Shown here: piece by piece, positions 23,999 to 41,629 of the stretch | Layout: each line of letters begins with the position of its first letter | Position numbering within the stretch: position 1 is the first letter of the stretch | Assembly (NCBI RefSeq): GCF_036785885.1 | Contig: NC_092312.1 | Location: forward strand, 21,718,001-21,782,000 | Length of the DNA stretch: 64,000 nucleotides | DNA from: Coffea arabica | Lineage: Eukaryota > Streptophyta > Magnoliopsida > Gentianales > Rubiaceae | Reading direction: 5' to 3' | Notes under the pieces: generated by a model | The model's input: the letters and a program-made list of their open reading frames with translations, nothing else | The model's database searches: none | Told to the model about the DNA's origin: nothing | Made by a program: the position numbers and the translations under genes

Positions 23999-25312
23999 TC
24001 ACTGGGAACTCTTTTTGCCATTACCATAGTAGCTGAGATACCATCTAACAAACTTCTTCAAACCTGTTTGTAGATCTGTTGTAGGCTTATACCCAAGCTC
24101 CCTCTGAGCCAAGCTTATGTTCGCATGCGTAAACTGCACATCCCCATTCCTTGGCAACTTCATTATAGTTCTCTTAGCCTTCACCTTCAACAACCTCTCC
24201 AAAATGCTAACAAGATCCGAAACTGGCACAGGTGAAGTATTCCCCAAATTGTACACCCTCAACTGAGCTGGCCCTTTCTTCTTCCCACCACTGCCAGTAC
24301 TCTTCTCTGCCGTATCCAATGCTGCCAAACAACCCTTCACAATATCATCAATATAGGTAAAATCTCTAGCAACTGTGCCATGATTAGCTGCCTCAAAAAT
24401 CTGAATTGCCTTCCCCTTCAAAATATCCTTCGTAAAAAAGAAATATGCCATATCTGGCCTCCCCCAGGGTCCATAAACTGTGAAGAACCTCAACCCTGTT
24501 AATGAAAGCCCGTAAATGTGATTATAAGTGTGTGCAATCTCCTCGCCAGCCTTTTTAGTTGCAGCATACAAACTTGCGGGGTTATCGGTCCTATCCTTTT
24601 CTGAAAACGGGACCTTAGTATTCAATCCATAAACAGAACTAGACGATGCCCAAACAATCGCAGGCTGAGGATTCACGCTTTTGCAAACCTCGAGAACGCT
24701 AACAAGCCCAGCAATATTACTATGCACATATGAGCTAGGATTTTCCATGGCATATCTGACGCCAGCCTGAGCAGCCAAATGCATAACATGGGTAAATTGT
24801 ACAATATCAAAAAGCTTCTTCAGGAGGGCGACGTCATTGATATCACCCTCCACAATGTACACCCCAGAGCGCTCCAAAAGCGCTTGCCGGGCTCTTTTCA
24901 ATGACTGATCATAGTAATCATTGAAATTATCAAGCCCCAAAACGCCGTCCCCGCGGCGTTTTAAGGCAGCAGAAACATGGGTTCCAACAAAACCAGCAGC
25001 CCCGGTAACCAAAACAGACATACCATTTCTTGACCTGACTTTAGCTGAGGCTTTGATCCTTTTCTCCCAATCAGGGCCACCATAGGAGCTGGTTCTGAGG
25101 GACCTCCTCGAGGGATCTGCGGTGAGAGATTCTGGGGATGATGAAGAAGGTGATCTGAAGAAGAAGACAAAGATCAGGCCCAAGAAAACAAATGACCAAA
25201 AAGTCAGCTTGGCCAGAGAAGAATGGAGCCTTAATCTGTTATAAGGGGATTTCTCCATCTTGAACTTTCCTGGGGTTGATGGGATATTGTCAATGTGCTT
25301 CATTTGGGACAT
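23999..25312 (-). CDS. GAE: UDP-glucuronate 4-epimerase, single exon, 437 aa
   Basis: Interconverts UDP-glucuronate and UDP-galacturonate, the activated precursor of pectin, in the Golgi. It is a type II membrane protein: a basic cytosolic tail, one membrane span (about residues 36-53, LTFWSFVFLGLIFVFFF), a Ser-rich stem, then a short-chain dehydrogenase/reductase epimerase domain. Visible elements: the NAD+-binding GAAGFVG glycine motif (104-110), HLAAQAGVRYAM, the WASSSSVYG serine region, catalytic YAATK (Tyr249, Lys253), GLRFFTVYGPWGRPDMA and RDFTYIDDIV. Length and lack of introns are normal for plant GAE proteins. The ATG at 25312 gives the expected cytosolic tail. Its position corresponds to Arabidopsis GAE4 (At2g45310). 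A 74-codon upstream ORF overlaps the start codon in another frame. Confidence 0.95.
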   Translation of the reverse strand: MSQMKHIDNIPSTPGKFKMEKSPYNRLRLHSSLAKLTFWSFVFLGLIFVFFFRSPSSSSPESLTADPSRRSLRTSSYGGPDWEKRIKASAKVRSRNGMSVLVTGAAGFVGTHVSAALKRRGDGVLGLDNFNDYYDQSLKRARQALLERSGVYIVEGDINDVALLKKLFDIVQFTHVMHLAAQAGVRYAMENPSSYVHSNIAGLVSVLEVCKSVNPQPAIVWASSSSVYGLNTKVPFSEKDRTDNPASLYAATKKAGEEIAHTYNHIYGLSLTGLRFFTVYGPWGRPDMAYFFFTKDILKGKAIQIFEAANHGTVARDFTYIDDIVKGCLAALDTAEKSTGSGGKKKGPAQLRVYNLGNTSPVPVSDLVSILERLLKVKAKRTIMKLPRNGDVQFTHANISLAQRELGYKPTTDLQTGLKKFVRWYLSYYGNGKKSSQ

Positions 25313-25524
25313 TTATTCCGCAAAAATCTTGCAGATTTGAGCAATACCCTTTCTGGGTTGCTCTTCGTTGGGGCCAATCTGGTGGAGGGGGCGTTACTTA
25401 AAAAAAAACCAAAACAAAAAAAAAAAATTAAGGATAAGGGTAAAGCCAGAAAAAAATGAATCTTTTTTTCTTTGTTTTGATTCTCTTGTGTATTTGATTG
25501 GTTTGGTGGGTGGGAAGAAGGCAA
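25300..25524 (-). promoter_or_regulatory. Upstream ORF overlapping the epimerase start codon
   Basis: On the minus strand an ATG at 25524 opens 74 codons that run past the epimerase ATG (25312) and stop at 25300, in a different frame. If the mRNA leader begins upstream of 25524, ribosomes using this ATG could not reinitiate at the main start without moving back, so it would lower epimerase translation. The peptide has a hydrophobic stretch (FFLALPLSLIFFFCFGFFL). Whether the transcript includes it is unknown. Confidence 0.4.
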
Positions 25525-26916
25525 AGGGATAATGGGTTGAGGAGAAAGATGAAAATGGGGGGGTGTGTGTGTGTGGAGATGGTGATATTGAAGGTGGATG
25601 ATGGAGGTGGTAATGGTATGGGGAGTTTTAAAAGGCCTCTGGATTTTCTTTTTTTTTTTTTTTAAAGGGGAATCTTCTGGTTTCTTGGGAGGGACTGGTT
25701 GTTGTTGGTGGTGGTGGTGATGGTTTTACTTTTGTGGGGTTTTCTTGTTTTGGTTCCAGAGAGGAAAGAAAAAATGCTTTCAGATTTTGATGAATGATCA
25801 AGGAATGGGTGATTGGAGAGAGAAATGTGAAAGAAAGAGAGATAGAGAGAGAGGGAGAGAGAGATTTGAGGGGAGTGGACTAATGGTGGGGAGGGAGAAG
25901 AATCAGGTTTGAAGCGTTTTGAAAAATGTGACTGTAATTAAGATCGGTGATGATGAAGATTCAGACTGCAGAGTTGGATTAAGCAAAGAAGTTCAGTCAA
26001 AAGATGACAGTAATTAATGAGTTGGAGCAGACTACCAAATGTTAGTAGTTAATCTTGATTCAACTTGAGGAGAGTTAATTTATTAGGGTTTTTAATCATT
26101 ATTGCCATTTTAGGAAAACCAGAGTCCACATGCAAGCTTGGGTGGAATGAGTTACAGCATGGAGAAGATAAAATGGCCAGTACAAGTAGTTTCAATGGTT
26201 GAGGATGCCTCTTCAAATTAAGGCCCCTTTTCATGCAGCTCCCCTGTGTAAGTAAGACTTTTTTTTTTTTTTTTTTATGCTGGTTTGGTATGGGATTTGT
26301 TAGATTTATCCCTTTTTTGGTGTGGGATTTGTTTATTTTGAGTTTAGTGGATAGATTTTGGGATTTGAAGTTTGGTTTTGGGAGGTTGTTGGAGGTTGTG
26401 TGGAGTAAATTTTTAGGGTAATTATGAGGGGTTACTAATTTTCACATATCATTGGATGGGATGGTGTGTGAGATTTGTGGGGTTTGAGAATTTTTAATTG
26501 CCTCATTAACAACCTAATCATTCAAAGCATTTTGGAGTAGACCATGTTCAATGTTTTCTTCCTATAATTTTAAGGTTTGACAATTAATAGGAATTGTGAG
26601 TTGGCTAAAATTAGCATTATGGTATTAGACCTATTGAGTAATTATTATTGTTGTTGTTCAACACAGGGGAGAAAGAATTGAGTGTGCCCTATTTAATGGG
26701 TAACGTTACAGACTTACAGCTGTATTTTTTTTTTTTCAGAGGAGCAGGATAAATAATTCTACTCCACTATCAATCAAGAGGCAGCTTAGGTGTTCTGTAA
26801 CTTCTTCCTGTCCATCCCTTCATCCAATGCATCATCATGCATGGCATCCAAATAAACCATTGAATTTTGACCCTAATGTTTTTTCATTTTTCTCAGATAT
26901 TAATCCAGTTGAAATA
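25525..26916. other. Epimerase upstream region with GA-rich tract
   Basis: This is the probable promoter and leader of the minus-strand epimerase. It holds a GAGA/GGAGAG microsatellite-like tract near 25810-25865 and several T runs. No gene is seen. Confidence 0.45.
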
Positions 26917-27079
26917 TGTTTGGATAGCAGATTATTTGAAATAATTACTGTAGTATTTTTTGTGATGTGATGTGATGTATGTGAGATAAAAAGATAATTG
27001 TGAAGATAAAAAGATGTATTGAAAATTGTATTTGTGATGTAAACAAATAATTTTTAGCCATTATTTGGCTATCCAAACA
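26917..27079. mobile_element. 163-bp MITE with TGTTTGGATAGC terminal inverted repeats
   Basis: The left end, TGTTTGGATAGC, is the exact reverse complement of the right end, GCTATCCAAACA. Inner parts stay similar (ATTATTTG words on both sides). The core contains ACTGTAGTATTTTTTGTGAT and a GTGATGTGATGTATGTGAGA region. Related copies sit at 38524 and 60921. The target duplication is unclear. No coding capacity. Confidence 0.8.
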
Positions 27080-30000
27080 AATAATATGTCTTTTTTTTTT
27101 TGTCTGTTTTCGGTTGAAGGAAGAATAATCCTAGTAATTATATGTAAAAGTTTCAAAAATTTCCCATCAAATTAACAATGAAACATAACTAGAATCGATC
27201 GTCTCTCAAACACGAAAATAAAAATTAAAAAAAAATGAGGGGAAATAGAACTAGGATTTGAAGGCAATGACATTTAAAAAAAATTGGTGATATATAATGC
27301 TTTTCATGTCCCATATTATCTAAGTTGATGGCGATAAGAAAATCTGAGATATGATCCTTATGCAACGACCGATTTTGATAATGTCACCCTGATTCTCGTA
27401 ACTATAATAGTTACATTAATGATAAAATGTGCCATAATTATTTTTTTTATCATTCATGATTGAGAGACCTAACTCCATTAGAACTTCATAGCCAAACATC
27501 TTAAGATACAACGCAGTAATTCATTCTAGAAAAAGCAAAACCATAAGAAACCATCAATTTATGAAAAGTTGAAAATATAAAGAATTAGTTCTCGAATTCA
27601 GTGAAAAGAATCAAGTATTGCACATGATAACTGGATACTAATAATACTATAGTAAATCACAGCTAGTCATAAGTCATTTCATGGCCAAGAATAACATGTG
27701 CATGTATGTGCCTACTTATATTCTATACTATATGGCTCGACATTAGTATAGCATGTGGGTGTATAAGTGGATATTATTATAGTGTGTATGTATATATATG
27801 TGTGTGCGCGTGTTTTAGCGTGTATTCACGTACAACAAAAGTTTAGGGTTTAAAGTTTATATCTATAACATGTTTTAAGGTGAGAGTCGAATATCAAGTA
27901 CAAGACGCTCAACCACTAACTTCATTTCCCATTTATCTATAATTGAAAAAGAAATCAAATTTGTAACGCCAGTCATATATATATATATATATATACATAT
28001 ATGTAGTACATAACAATAATTACACAATAACACATTTTGGAATTCATTTTTGCAATGGCCAGCAATATGTGAAGAGGGCAACTGCCGATGTTTTTATATT
28101 TTTGTCTTTTCCTTTTACAAAGGGCTAGTAAGCCAGCAATATGTGTTACTTATGGATTCAATTTTCTTGCTTCCTTCTTTTTCACCTTACTAAAGGAGAA
28201 AAGAAAATCTACACCAAGTCTATGAGTATAAGTTGGTGTAAAATGACAATAATATCAAGCTTAATATGTAATATATATCACGGTCATAACTCGGTAAAAA
28301 GAAGCATAAAATTTGGTTCTTTTGATAAGAACAAAAGAATGAAGGTTAATAATGATTTCATCTTTTCATATATCATTTTCAGCCAAGATTCATCCTACCT
28401 ATTACTATTGCCTTAGAAGGAGGCAAAAGGGAAAATTTTCCATGTTTTGGCTGTTTGATGAAACTAGAACAAGCCCAACTAACTAATATAAAGTTAAAAA
28501 AAAACAAGCACTACTATCTTCTGGTTACAGATTATTTCGAGCATTATTTGAGTGCAAAAAAAGGGCAACAATTAGTTGGAAGGTTAATTTTCAAGATACT
28601 TCAATTTTGTATTGACTTTCAGTGCTCGAAGCAAACCCCCATTTCTCTTATATATCCTCATGATCATATCCATTAGAAACACTACTTCAAATTTTTAGAT
28701 CCCATAAGAAATAATGACATTAAAGGGTAGATGATTATGGTAGGTTACAAGAAATAATAAAAAGAAAAACACAAATTAAGCAAAAATCTGTTGCATTACG
28801 TTGACTGATCATCCATCCTTATAACTTCTGCATGTCATTTACGTTAGGGCGAATATATAGTACAACTCAAAACTAAGAACCGAAACATGCACGCACGGGA
28901 ACTTTCACTAGTGTTTCGTAAAATATATAAATCTCTAAATACGTTTCTTCAAGCATTGCTACAAGCAAAAACTCATACTCAGGCTGCAAAAGAAAACGTC
29001 ATTTTTCTTAAAGATAACGTTATTTTACTCTAGTATCATGTTTTACTCCAAAAAAGCTACACATTATCCTGCTATTCTCAAATAAAAATACTACAAATAG
29101 CAGCTGATGAGTACGAGGGAGAAGAGAAGTATAATGGATTGGAACTAACAAAATCAATGGGAAAGAATTGCATGCTTTCACTATTATCTTTCTTGAGAAT
29201 CAAAACAAAGAAAGGCTTTTTCTTTTTCTGGCTTGGAATATTTTGATGAGGAATATAATTCTCATAAGAAGCGGACTTTCGACAGTACTGTTGATATGGA
29301 CAGCAAGACTTTTGATCTTTTCCCTCTGCATGATTGATAATTAATATGTTTTCTTCCTTTCCACCGGCTTGCTGCATTCATTTTTTCTTTCTCTGGAAAC
29401 CCGAAATTTTGGACTTGGGTTTTTCCTTCAAAACATGGCCCTTATCTTCTTTCTCTGCATTTGATCAGTTTGAGGTGGGGGTGGGTCGGGTGAGATTTGG
29501 AGGTGAATTAATGGTAGAGAGGAAAGGAGACAAAATCATGTGAGAGTTGGGGTTGTCACACTTTAGTGTGTGGTAATACTTGAAAGGAAGGCAAAAGCCC
29601 CCTTTCAAGAACTCTTTTATTTCTAGTGTCTTATGTCCCAATTTTGGTTAGGCTACTGCTAGCATCATGTGATGAATGTGTACGTGCAGATTATTGGTTA
29701 GAAAAACAGCACTAGACTGCTAGACTTGACCAAACTAGCTAGTGCTAGTTCCCTTCAGCTCAAAGCTCATTGTCACCTTGTAAGTAAAATGGAGTGATCT
29801 CCAAGATACTCTAAAAAAAGTTTTGCCACCCCAAATTCCTCACTAGCTACCATACGCCTTATAATAATTCTATTGTTGTCATCTATGGATTATTAATTAG
29901 GACTAAAAGTCCAAGCAGTAAAGCATCTCCTTGGTCCTCTGCAGTATGTAATATAGGGATTGAGATCCTCTGCAGTCAATGACTATATGGGGTGTTTTGA

Positions 30001-31500
30001 AATTGGACTATATTTGTCATGTCAGTGTTATATCACTTTGTTTGTTTTATTTTTTGTGATATTGGTGACGGTAGAAACCACACCTTTGACGTATTAATAT
30101 CTATCCTTAGCTCCTACTACGTAAATCATAGCAAATGCTGAGTATAAAACAATAGAAATCTGCTTGTGCTCTTGTACTAAAATAGTAGGATAAATTCCTA
30201 GAGCAGGAACTGACAGTTTGTTGGGTATCCTATTTTACAAGAAAAGTTAAATCTGCGGTCGATGTGCAAAACACTAGAAAAATATGAAATACTAACATGA
30301 ATGAGACGGCCACCGTCTGCTACATGTGACTATCTGAAGCGGAAGGTAAGGGAACCATGCCTTTCCTAGCAGTTTCTTTTATAAGTCAGCATCATGTTCC
30401 CTGCTTTTCTACTTAATAAAACCCACGCAAGCAAGATTGATAGATAAATGAACTTTACAGATCTGAAAAGCATGAAGACAAGCTCATAGAAAAAGATGGA
30501 TTTGTTGTTGTTATTGTCGGTTCCCAGATTTTCAGCTCCTCTTCAGGTTCCTAAATGCACATTGTCAAAAATTCCATAAACAATGTGAGAAAAGACTGGA
30601 ACTTCTTGAAGCCAAATTCTGCACTCTTTGTTTTCTTCTGTTTGCTTGTTTTAAGGTGCAAACAAACTTATGACATAGTCATGGAAAGGTAAAAGAAAAG
30701 TCTGAAAGTTCAACAAGCGCAGGGGGCTTGGATGCCTACTTTAACCTACTTAACGTAAGGAAAATGAATTCTGCCTTCTCCGCGAAAGACTCTATGCATT
30801 TGATTAAAGCCAGCTAAGTTTGTCTGGTTTCCAGAAGGTATAGTTATTGCATTCAACCAGTATCACGGTCTGTCTTTGAAAGGACTCGGGGCTTCTCTTG
30901 CTGGCAAATGCATTCAAAGTCAATACTCTCAAGTTTCCTTGTCTAGCAGCCTGGCAGCTCACAAAGAGCCCATCATCAGCCTACCAAACTTTTTAAGAAG
31001 TTGCAGACTGATTGCCATGTAGCATGCTGCGGGAATCTACTTTCTTCCAACTGTTTTCTACACGGCTTTAACTCTATCTGCATGTCCCACGTTCTTTTTA
31101 GTGTCCATTCGTGCAAAATACAAAGTTTTCACTTTCCCACCGCGCGAGACTCTGACCAAGTAAATATAATACGGATATCCAATGTGAAACTATCAATTTT
31201 AATGACTTTCATTCAAATGCAGAGCCAACAAAAAGGGATCTTTCCATGTAATAAGTTGCTAGAGATACACACGCGTTTACCAAGAATTTGAGTTAAACCA
31301 GTACACAGATTTTAATCTATCCATGGCTTCAGCAAAACAACTTGACTTCCTGACCCATGTTGAACACTCTCACTAAGATAAGGGGCAGCAAGCATCCAAC
31401 ATCTCCTGCACAAAGAGACTGGAAACTCCATTCTTGTAGCAGCCCTCTAAAATTGTTCACATTCTTTATGTGATGCTACATATCGTTTCAAAAAGTTTAT
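27080..31500. other. Intergenic stretch, no supported gene
   Basis: AT-rich DNA with (AT)n and TG/CA-rich words near 27.78-28.0 kb. Open frames (up to 99 codons) show no family resemblance. The last few hundred bases should hold the 3' UTR of the minus-strand EPSP synthase gene. Confidence 0.5.
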
Positions 31501-37109
<5,609 letters not shown>

Positions 37110-37546
37110 TTCTCTTTTTGCCGCAGAATAGAGGGGACAAGGATGAGAAGTAATCCCTCTTTCTTTCTTTATGTTCTTTCAATTTAAGCTCTGATGCAGC
37201 TACCTACCGGAAATGGGGATGGAGGAGGCGTTAGGTAGGCAGGGCAGGGAAGGGAAGTTGGATTGGAAGACTAACTTGGGGGGAGTTTGGTTTGGTGGGG
37301 ATCCATAACAATAGTGAGAAAATAAGCAATTCGGCAAGAATGGTCCCATGACAATAATGATCCCATAGATTTGACTGTCACCAACCACTTCTGTCCGTTA
37401 AACAAGCACATGGACTATCGCTGGAGTGGTGCGGGTGCCTAATGGTTTGCCATAGCTTAAGAGCATTACAATTTGAGTCACTTCCAACTTCAAGAACCTT
37501 TTGCATTCCCCCAACTACCCCTTAATCCCACGCCACGCCCGGGAGG

Positions 37547-37577
<31 letters not shown>

Positions 37578-39367
37578 ATCTTTCTGTTTCTTTTTATTTT
37601 TTTGTCATTTTGATTATACGAAAATAGCTGTCAATCATATACATTCATTCAACTTCTGGTTTAACAATTCGGCCAATGTTTGCTTCGAGATAATCAATTA
37701 TGAATTAATGTTACTGACAGTATATACGGTTTTGTTATTGAATGTACGTCACTTAATTTCAAATTAAATTTGAATATCACTTTTTTTACATACGTGGCAT
37801 ATGTTAAAAAAATAATAAATTATCGGCTGTCATTTTTATCATTATTAGATGCATGTCACTTAATTTTAAATTGAATTTTAATATCATTTTGTACATATGG
37901 GACACATATTAAAAAATGATAGCGTAAAGATAAACTCAATCAATCGTAGTCCAAGTTTAAGTACTTTAAGATTTTCTTTTCGCTCTTCCAAACACTTTAA
38001 GAATGTATTAGGAATATGTAATTAATAATATAAAAGTTATTAGTAATATGTTAATTAATATGCTTTTAAAGTCACATATTTGTTTATAAGCATAAATTAT
38101 AACATTATTGATTAATACATTAATAATATGATATTAGTAGGCATGAAATATATTTTTAATTAAAATATGAAGTTCGATCATTTTGATCGGTGATCTGGAA
38201 TTCAAGAATCGTATTTCAATATTCATTCCCAAATTATTTTACCAAATTTTAAGATTAGACCTTAAGCAATTTTTTCGAATTCTGCTTTACCAATATCCAA
38301 TTTTCGATCTAAATTGAATCGGTCATTCAATTCTTTGGAAGTGTGAACCCTAAGTTAAAGGGCTGACAAAGCAAATCCTTTGTCTTCGTTAACAAAAAAA
38401 AAAAAAAAAAAAGTGAAATGGGTGCTGAATGGGACCTAATGAGGTGAGCAATGAGAGAAAGAACAAGCAAGAATCAAATTCAACAACTTGCTGAAGGTGC
38501 CAAGCAAGCTTGCTCGAATGGTTTGTTTGGATTGTAAGTTGTTTGGGATATTTTTACTGTAATACTTTTTGTAACGTGATGTACGTGAGATAAAAACGTA
38601 ATTGGAAAAATAAAGCAGCAGAACATAACAGGGATGGAGACTCGTCAACATTGGAGTTTCTGACAAAAATCTACTACAGCAAATCCAACCTATGGATGCA
38701 TGGACAACAACACATTAATACTCCTTGTTTTACAAATACTCCTTTTGCCTAGAAATAGTGAATAGAAATGATCTAAATGTTCAGTTTAGTACCTTAATTA
38801 TCAAGATATAAAATGGATTAATCCCAATCTTTTGTGCTAATAGCACATTGGATTGTATCGAGTCATCATTTATTTTGTAAATACTTTTGTTTCAAGTAAT
38901 ACAAGCGAGTTATTTTGGTGCTTGTCTAAAACTTTACTATTGAAGTTTTTAAAAAAAATTTTAAAATATATAAATTTTTAAATATTTTAAAATATATAGC
39001 TTAAAATTTTTTAAAAATTTCGAGGCTACTGTAACTGAGCAAACGAAATTTTTAAAAAACTTGTAGCAGACAAACTTGGTAAAAAACTCAACTGCCAAAC
39101 AGAGGTTCGACAAAAAAAAAGGGCTTAACAACTGCGCGGTGCATGGTTGGGCCATGAACCAGGTTCACTCGACCTTTTACCAACCCAACTCCTCCTCCCT
39201 TAAAGGCTTAAACCCTAACAGTCCTTGAGTTACTGCTTTCCTTTCCACGACTCCATCTCTCCCTCTCTCTTGTCTCTCCCATGGGAGTCTGAGCGTAAAA
39301 CTTCAATCCCTCACTTTCCCAAATCCCTCCCGGATCAAAGTCAAAACCTTAAAAATCGATTCGAAGA
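37110..39367. other. Divergent promoter region between EPSPS and a PPR gene
   Basis: This 2.26-kb gap separates head-to-head genes and should hold both promoters. It includes a (GA)n microsatellite at about 37552-37576, paired diverged segments around 37740-37800 and 37850-37910 (CACTTAATTT...AAATTTGAATATCA-type words), a poly-A run near 38394-38412 and a truncated MITE at 38524. No gene is seen. Confidence 0.5.
38524..38617. mobile_element. Truncated relative of the 26917 MITE
   Basis: It begins TGTTTGGATTGTAAG and continues with TTTTTACTGTAATACTTTTT, GTGATGTACGTGAGATAAAA and GTAATTGGAAAAATAAA. These follow the left two thirds of the element at 26917 in the same order. The right terminal repeat is missing, so this is a broken copy. 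Confidence 0.7.
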
Positions 39368-41629
39368 ATGGCGTATCTTTCAGCTTCGAAACCATCTCAT
39401 TTCCATCCCAGAAACCTCTCAAATGTCTCCACCCCACTTTCGCTAAAATCCCTCTTCTTCTTCTGCTCATCCCCAGGTGGTAACCCCGATCAGGAAACAG
39501 CGGCCATTTCACCAACTGAATCCACTGGGCCAGAAACACGGAATGTTGATCCTGCGGCAACGCCATCCAGAAGCCCAAGAGGTAAGCATCGTCGTCTTCA
39601 GAAAAACCCAGAAAAATTAGAAGATATTATCTGTAGAATGATGGCTAATCGTGCTTGGACTACCCGTTTACAGAATTCTATTCGCAATTTGGTTCCTAGC
39701 TTTGATCATGAACTTGTTTATAATGTACTTCATGGTGCGAAAAACTCTGAGCACGCGCTCCAGTTCTTCAGATGGGTGGAAAGGGCTGGACTTTTTCAGC
39801 ATACTAGAGAAACCCATTTGAAAATTATTGAGATTTTAGGCCGAGCTTCGAAGCTCAATCACGCCAGGTGTATTCTGTTGGATCTGCCACAAAAGGGGGT
39901 CGAGTGGGATGAGGATATGTGGGTTCTGTTGATTGAGAGCTATGGTAGCGCGGGCATTGTGCAGGAGAGTGTGCAGCTGTTTCAAAAAATGGAGGAGTTG
40001 GGGGTTCAGAGGACGATAAAAACGTATGATGCTTTGTTTAAGGTTATAATGCGCAGAGGGCGGTATGGGATGGCCAAGAGGTACTTTAATAAGATGTTGA
40101 AGGAGGGGATTGAGCCCACAAGGCATACCTATAACCTTATGATTTGGGGGTTTTTCCTTTCTTCGAAAGTGGAAAGTGCGGTAAGGTTCTTTGAGGAGAT
40201 GAAAAGTAGGGAAATTTCACCTGATGTTGTCACTTATAATACCATGATCAATGGGTATTGTCGTGTTAAAAACATGGAGGAGGCTGAGAAGTATTTCGTG
40301 GAGATGAAGGGGAGGAATTTAGAGCCATCAGTGATAACTTACACGACTTTGATTAAGGGTTTTGTTTCTGCTGGGGGAGTTGACAATGCATTGAGATTTC
40401 TGGAAGAAATGAAGAAATTTGGGATTAAGCCAAATGCTATTACGTACTCAACCTTGTTGCCAGGGCTGTGTGATGCAGACAAGATGTCGGAAGCTGATAA
40501 GATTTTGAAGGAGATGGTCGAAAGACATATTGCTCCAAATGATGACTCAATCTTCACGAGACTGCTGTCTGGACAGTGCAAGGCAGGTCATTTGGATGCG
40601 GCTGCTGATGTGCTCAAAGCAATGATTCGCTTGAGTATTCCAACAGAGGCTGGGCATTATGGTATCCTGATAGAGAATTTCTGTAAGGCTGGTGCGTATC
40701 AACGAGCTGTTCAATTGTTGGATAAGCTTATAGAGAAGGAAATCATCTTAAGACCACAGACTACTTTGCAAATGGAGCCTAGTGCTTACAATCCTGTCAT
40801 TGAGCATCTATGCAACAATGGACAGACAAGAAAAGCTGAGATGCTTTTGCGACAGTTGATGAAAATGGGTGTCCAGGATCCAGTTGCCTTCAACTATCTG
40901 ATTCGTGGCCATTCAAAAGAAGGTACTCCTGAGTCAGCTTCTGAACTTTTGACAATCATGGTTAGGAGGAAGGTTGTTTCAGAAGCAAGTGCTCACGTAT
41001 CACTTATCGAAAGTTACTTGACCAAGGGTGACCCTGCTGATGCTAAATCAGCTTTGGATACTATGATTGAAAATGGTCATCTGCCAGACTCGTCTCTATA
41101 TAGGTCAGTGATGGAGAGCTTGTTTGCAGATGGAAGAGTTCAAACAGCAAGCAGGGTGATGATGACTATGCTGGAGAAGGGTGTGAAAGAGCACATGGAT
41201 TTGATTGCTAAAATCTTGGAGGCTCTCCTTCTGAGGGGCCATGTTGAGGAAGCCCTGGGAAGAATTGAATTGCTTATGCAAAATGGACTTGCACCTAACT
41301 TTGATAATCTTCTGTCCATTCTCTGTGAGAAAGGGAAGACAATTGCTGCTTTGAAGTTGTTAGATCATTGTTTACAGAGAGATTATAGTGTTGACTTCTC
41401 CAGCTATGATAAAGTTTTGGATGGCCTTTTAGCTGCTGGAAAAACTCTTAATGCATATTCAATTCTGTGCAAGATAACGGAGAAAGGAGGAGTTACAGAC
41501 AAAAATAGCTATGAAGACTTAATCAAGACCCTTAATGCAGAGGGAAACACTAAGCAAGCAGATATTCTTTCAAGAATGATCATGGCCTCCAATAGCAAGA
41601 AAGGAAAGAAACAAGCGTCTATGGCATAG
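39368..41629 (+). CDS. P-class pentatricopeptide repeat protein, intronless, 753 aa
   Basis: RNA-binding organelle protein. The N-terminus (MAYLSASKPSHFHPR..., rich in Ser, few acidic residues) looks like a transit peptide. From about residue 130 onward the protein is a continuous run of 35-residue helical repeats with classic motifs: VVTYNTMINGYCRVKNMEEA, EPSVITYTTLIKGFVSAG, KPNAITYSTLLPGLCDA, AFNYLIRGHSKEGTPESA. No PLS, E, DYW or SMR domain follows; it ends in a Lys-rich tail. The overall sequence reminds me of Arabidopsis At2g37230, reported as a PPR component of the mitochondrial ribosome; I hold that assignment loosely. It is transcribed opposite to its neighbours and lies between EPSPS and transketolase, which in Arabidopsis are adjacent. 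Confidence 0.93.
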   Translation: MAYLSASKPSHFHPRNLSNVSTPLSLKSLFFFCSSPGGNPDQETAAISPTESTGPETRNVDPAATPSRSPRGKHRRLQKNPEKLEDIICRMMANRAWTTRLQNSIRNLVPSFDHELVYNVLHGAKNSEHALQFFRWVERAGLFQHTRETHLKIIEILGRASKLNHARCILLDLPQKGVEWDEDMWVLLIESYGSAGIVQESVQLFQKMEELGVQRTIKTYDALFKVIMRRGRYGMAKRYFNKMLKEGIEPTRHTYNLMIWGFFLSSKVESAVRFFEEMKSREISPDVVTYNTMINGYCRVKNMEEAEKYFVEMKGRNLEPSVITYTTLIKGFVSAGGVDNALRFLEEMKKFGIKPNAITYSTLLPGLCDADKMSEADKILKEMVERHIAPNDDSIFTRLLSGQCKAGHLDAAADVLKAMIRLSIPTEAGHYGILIENFCKAGAYQRAVQLLDKLIEKEIILRPQTTLQMEPSAYNPVIEHLCNNGQTRKAEMLLRQLMKMGVQDPVAFNYLIRGHSKEGTPESASELLTIMVRRKVVSEASAHVSLIESYLTKGDPADAKSALDTMIENGHLPDSSLYRSVMESLFADGRVQTASRVMMTMLEKGVKEHMDLIAKILEALLLRGHVEEALGRIELLMQNGLAPNFDNLLSILCEKGKTIAALKLLDHCLQRDYSVDFSSYDKVLDGLLAAGKTLNAYSILCKITEKGGVTDKNSYEDLIKTLNAEGNTKQADILSRMIMASNSKKGKKQASMA

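Noticed and set aside
39836-40581. Minus-strand frames of 80-96 codons
   Set aside because: Shadows of the PPR coding sequence.
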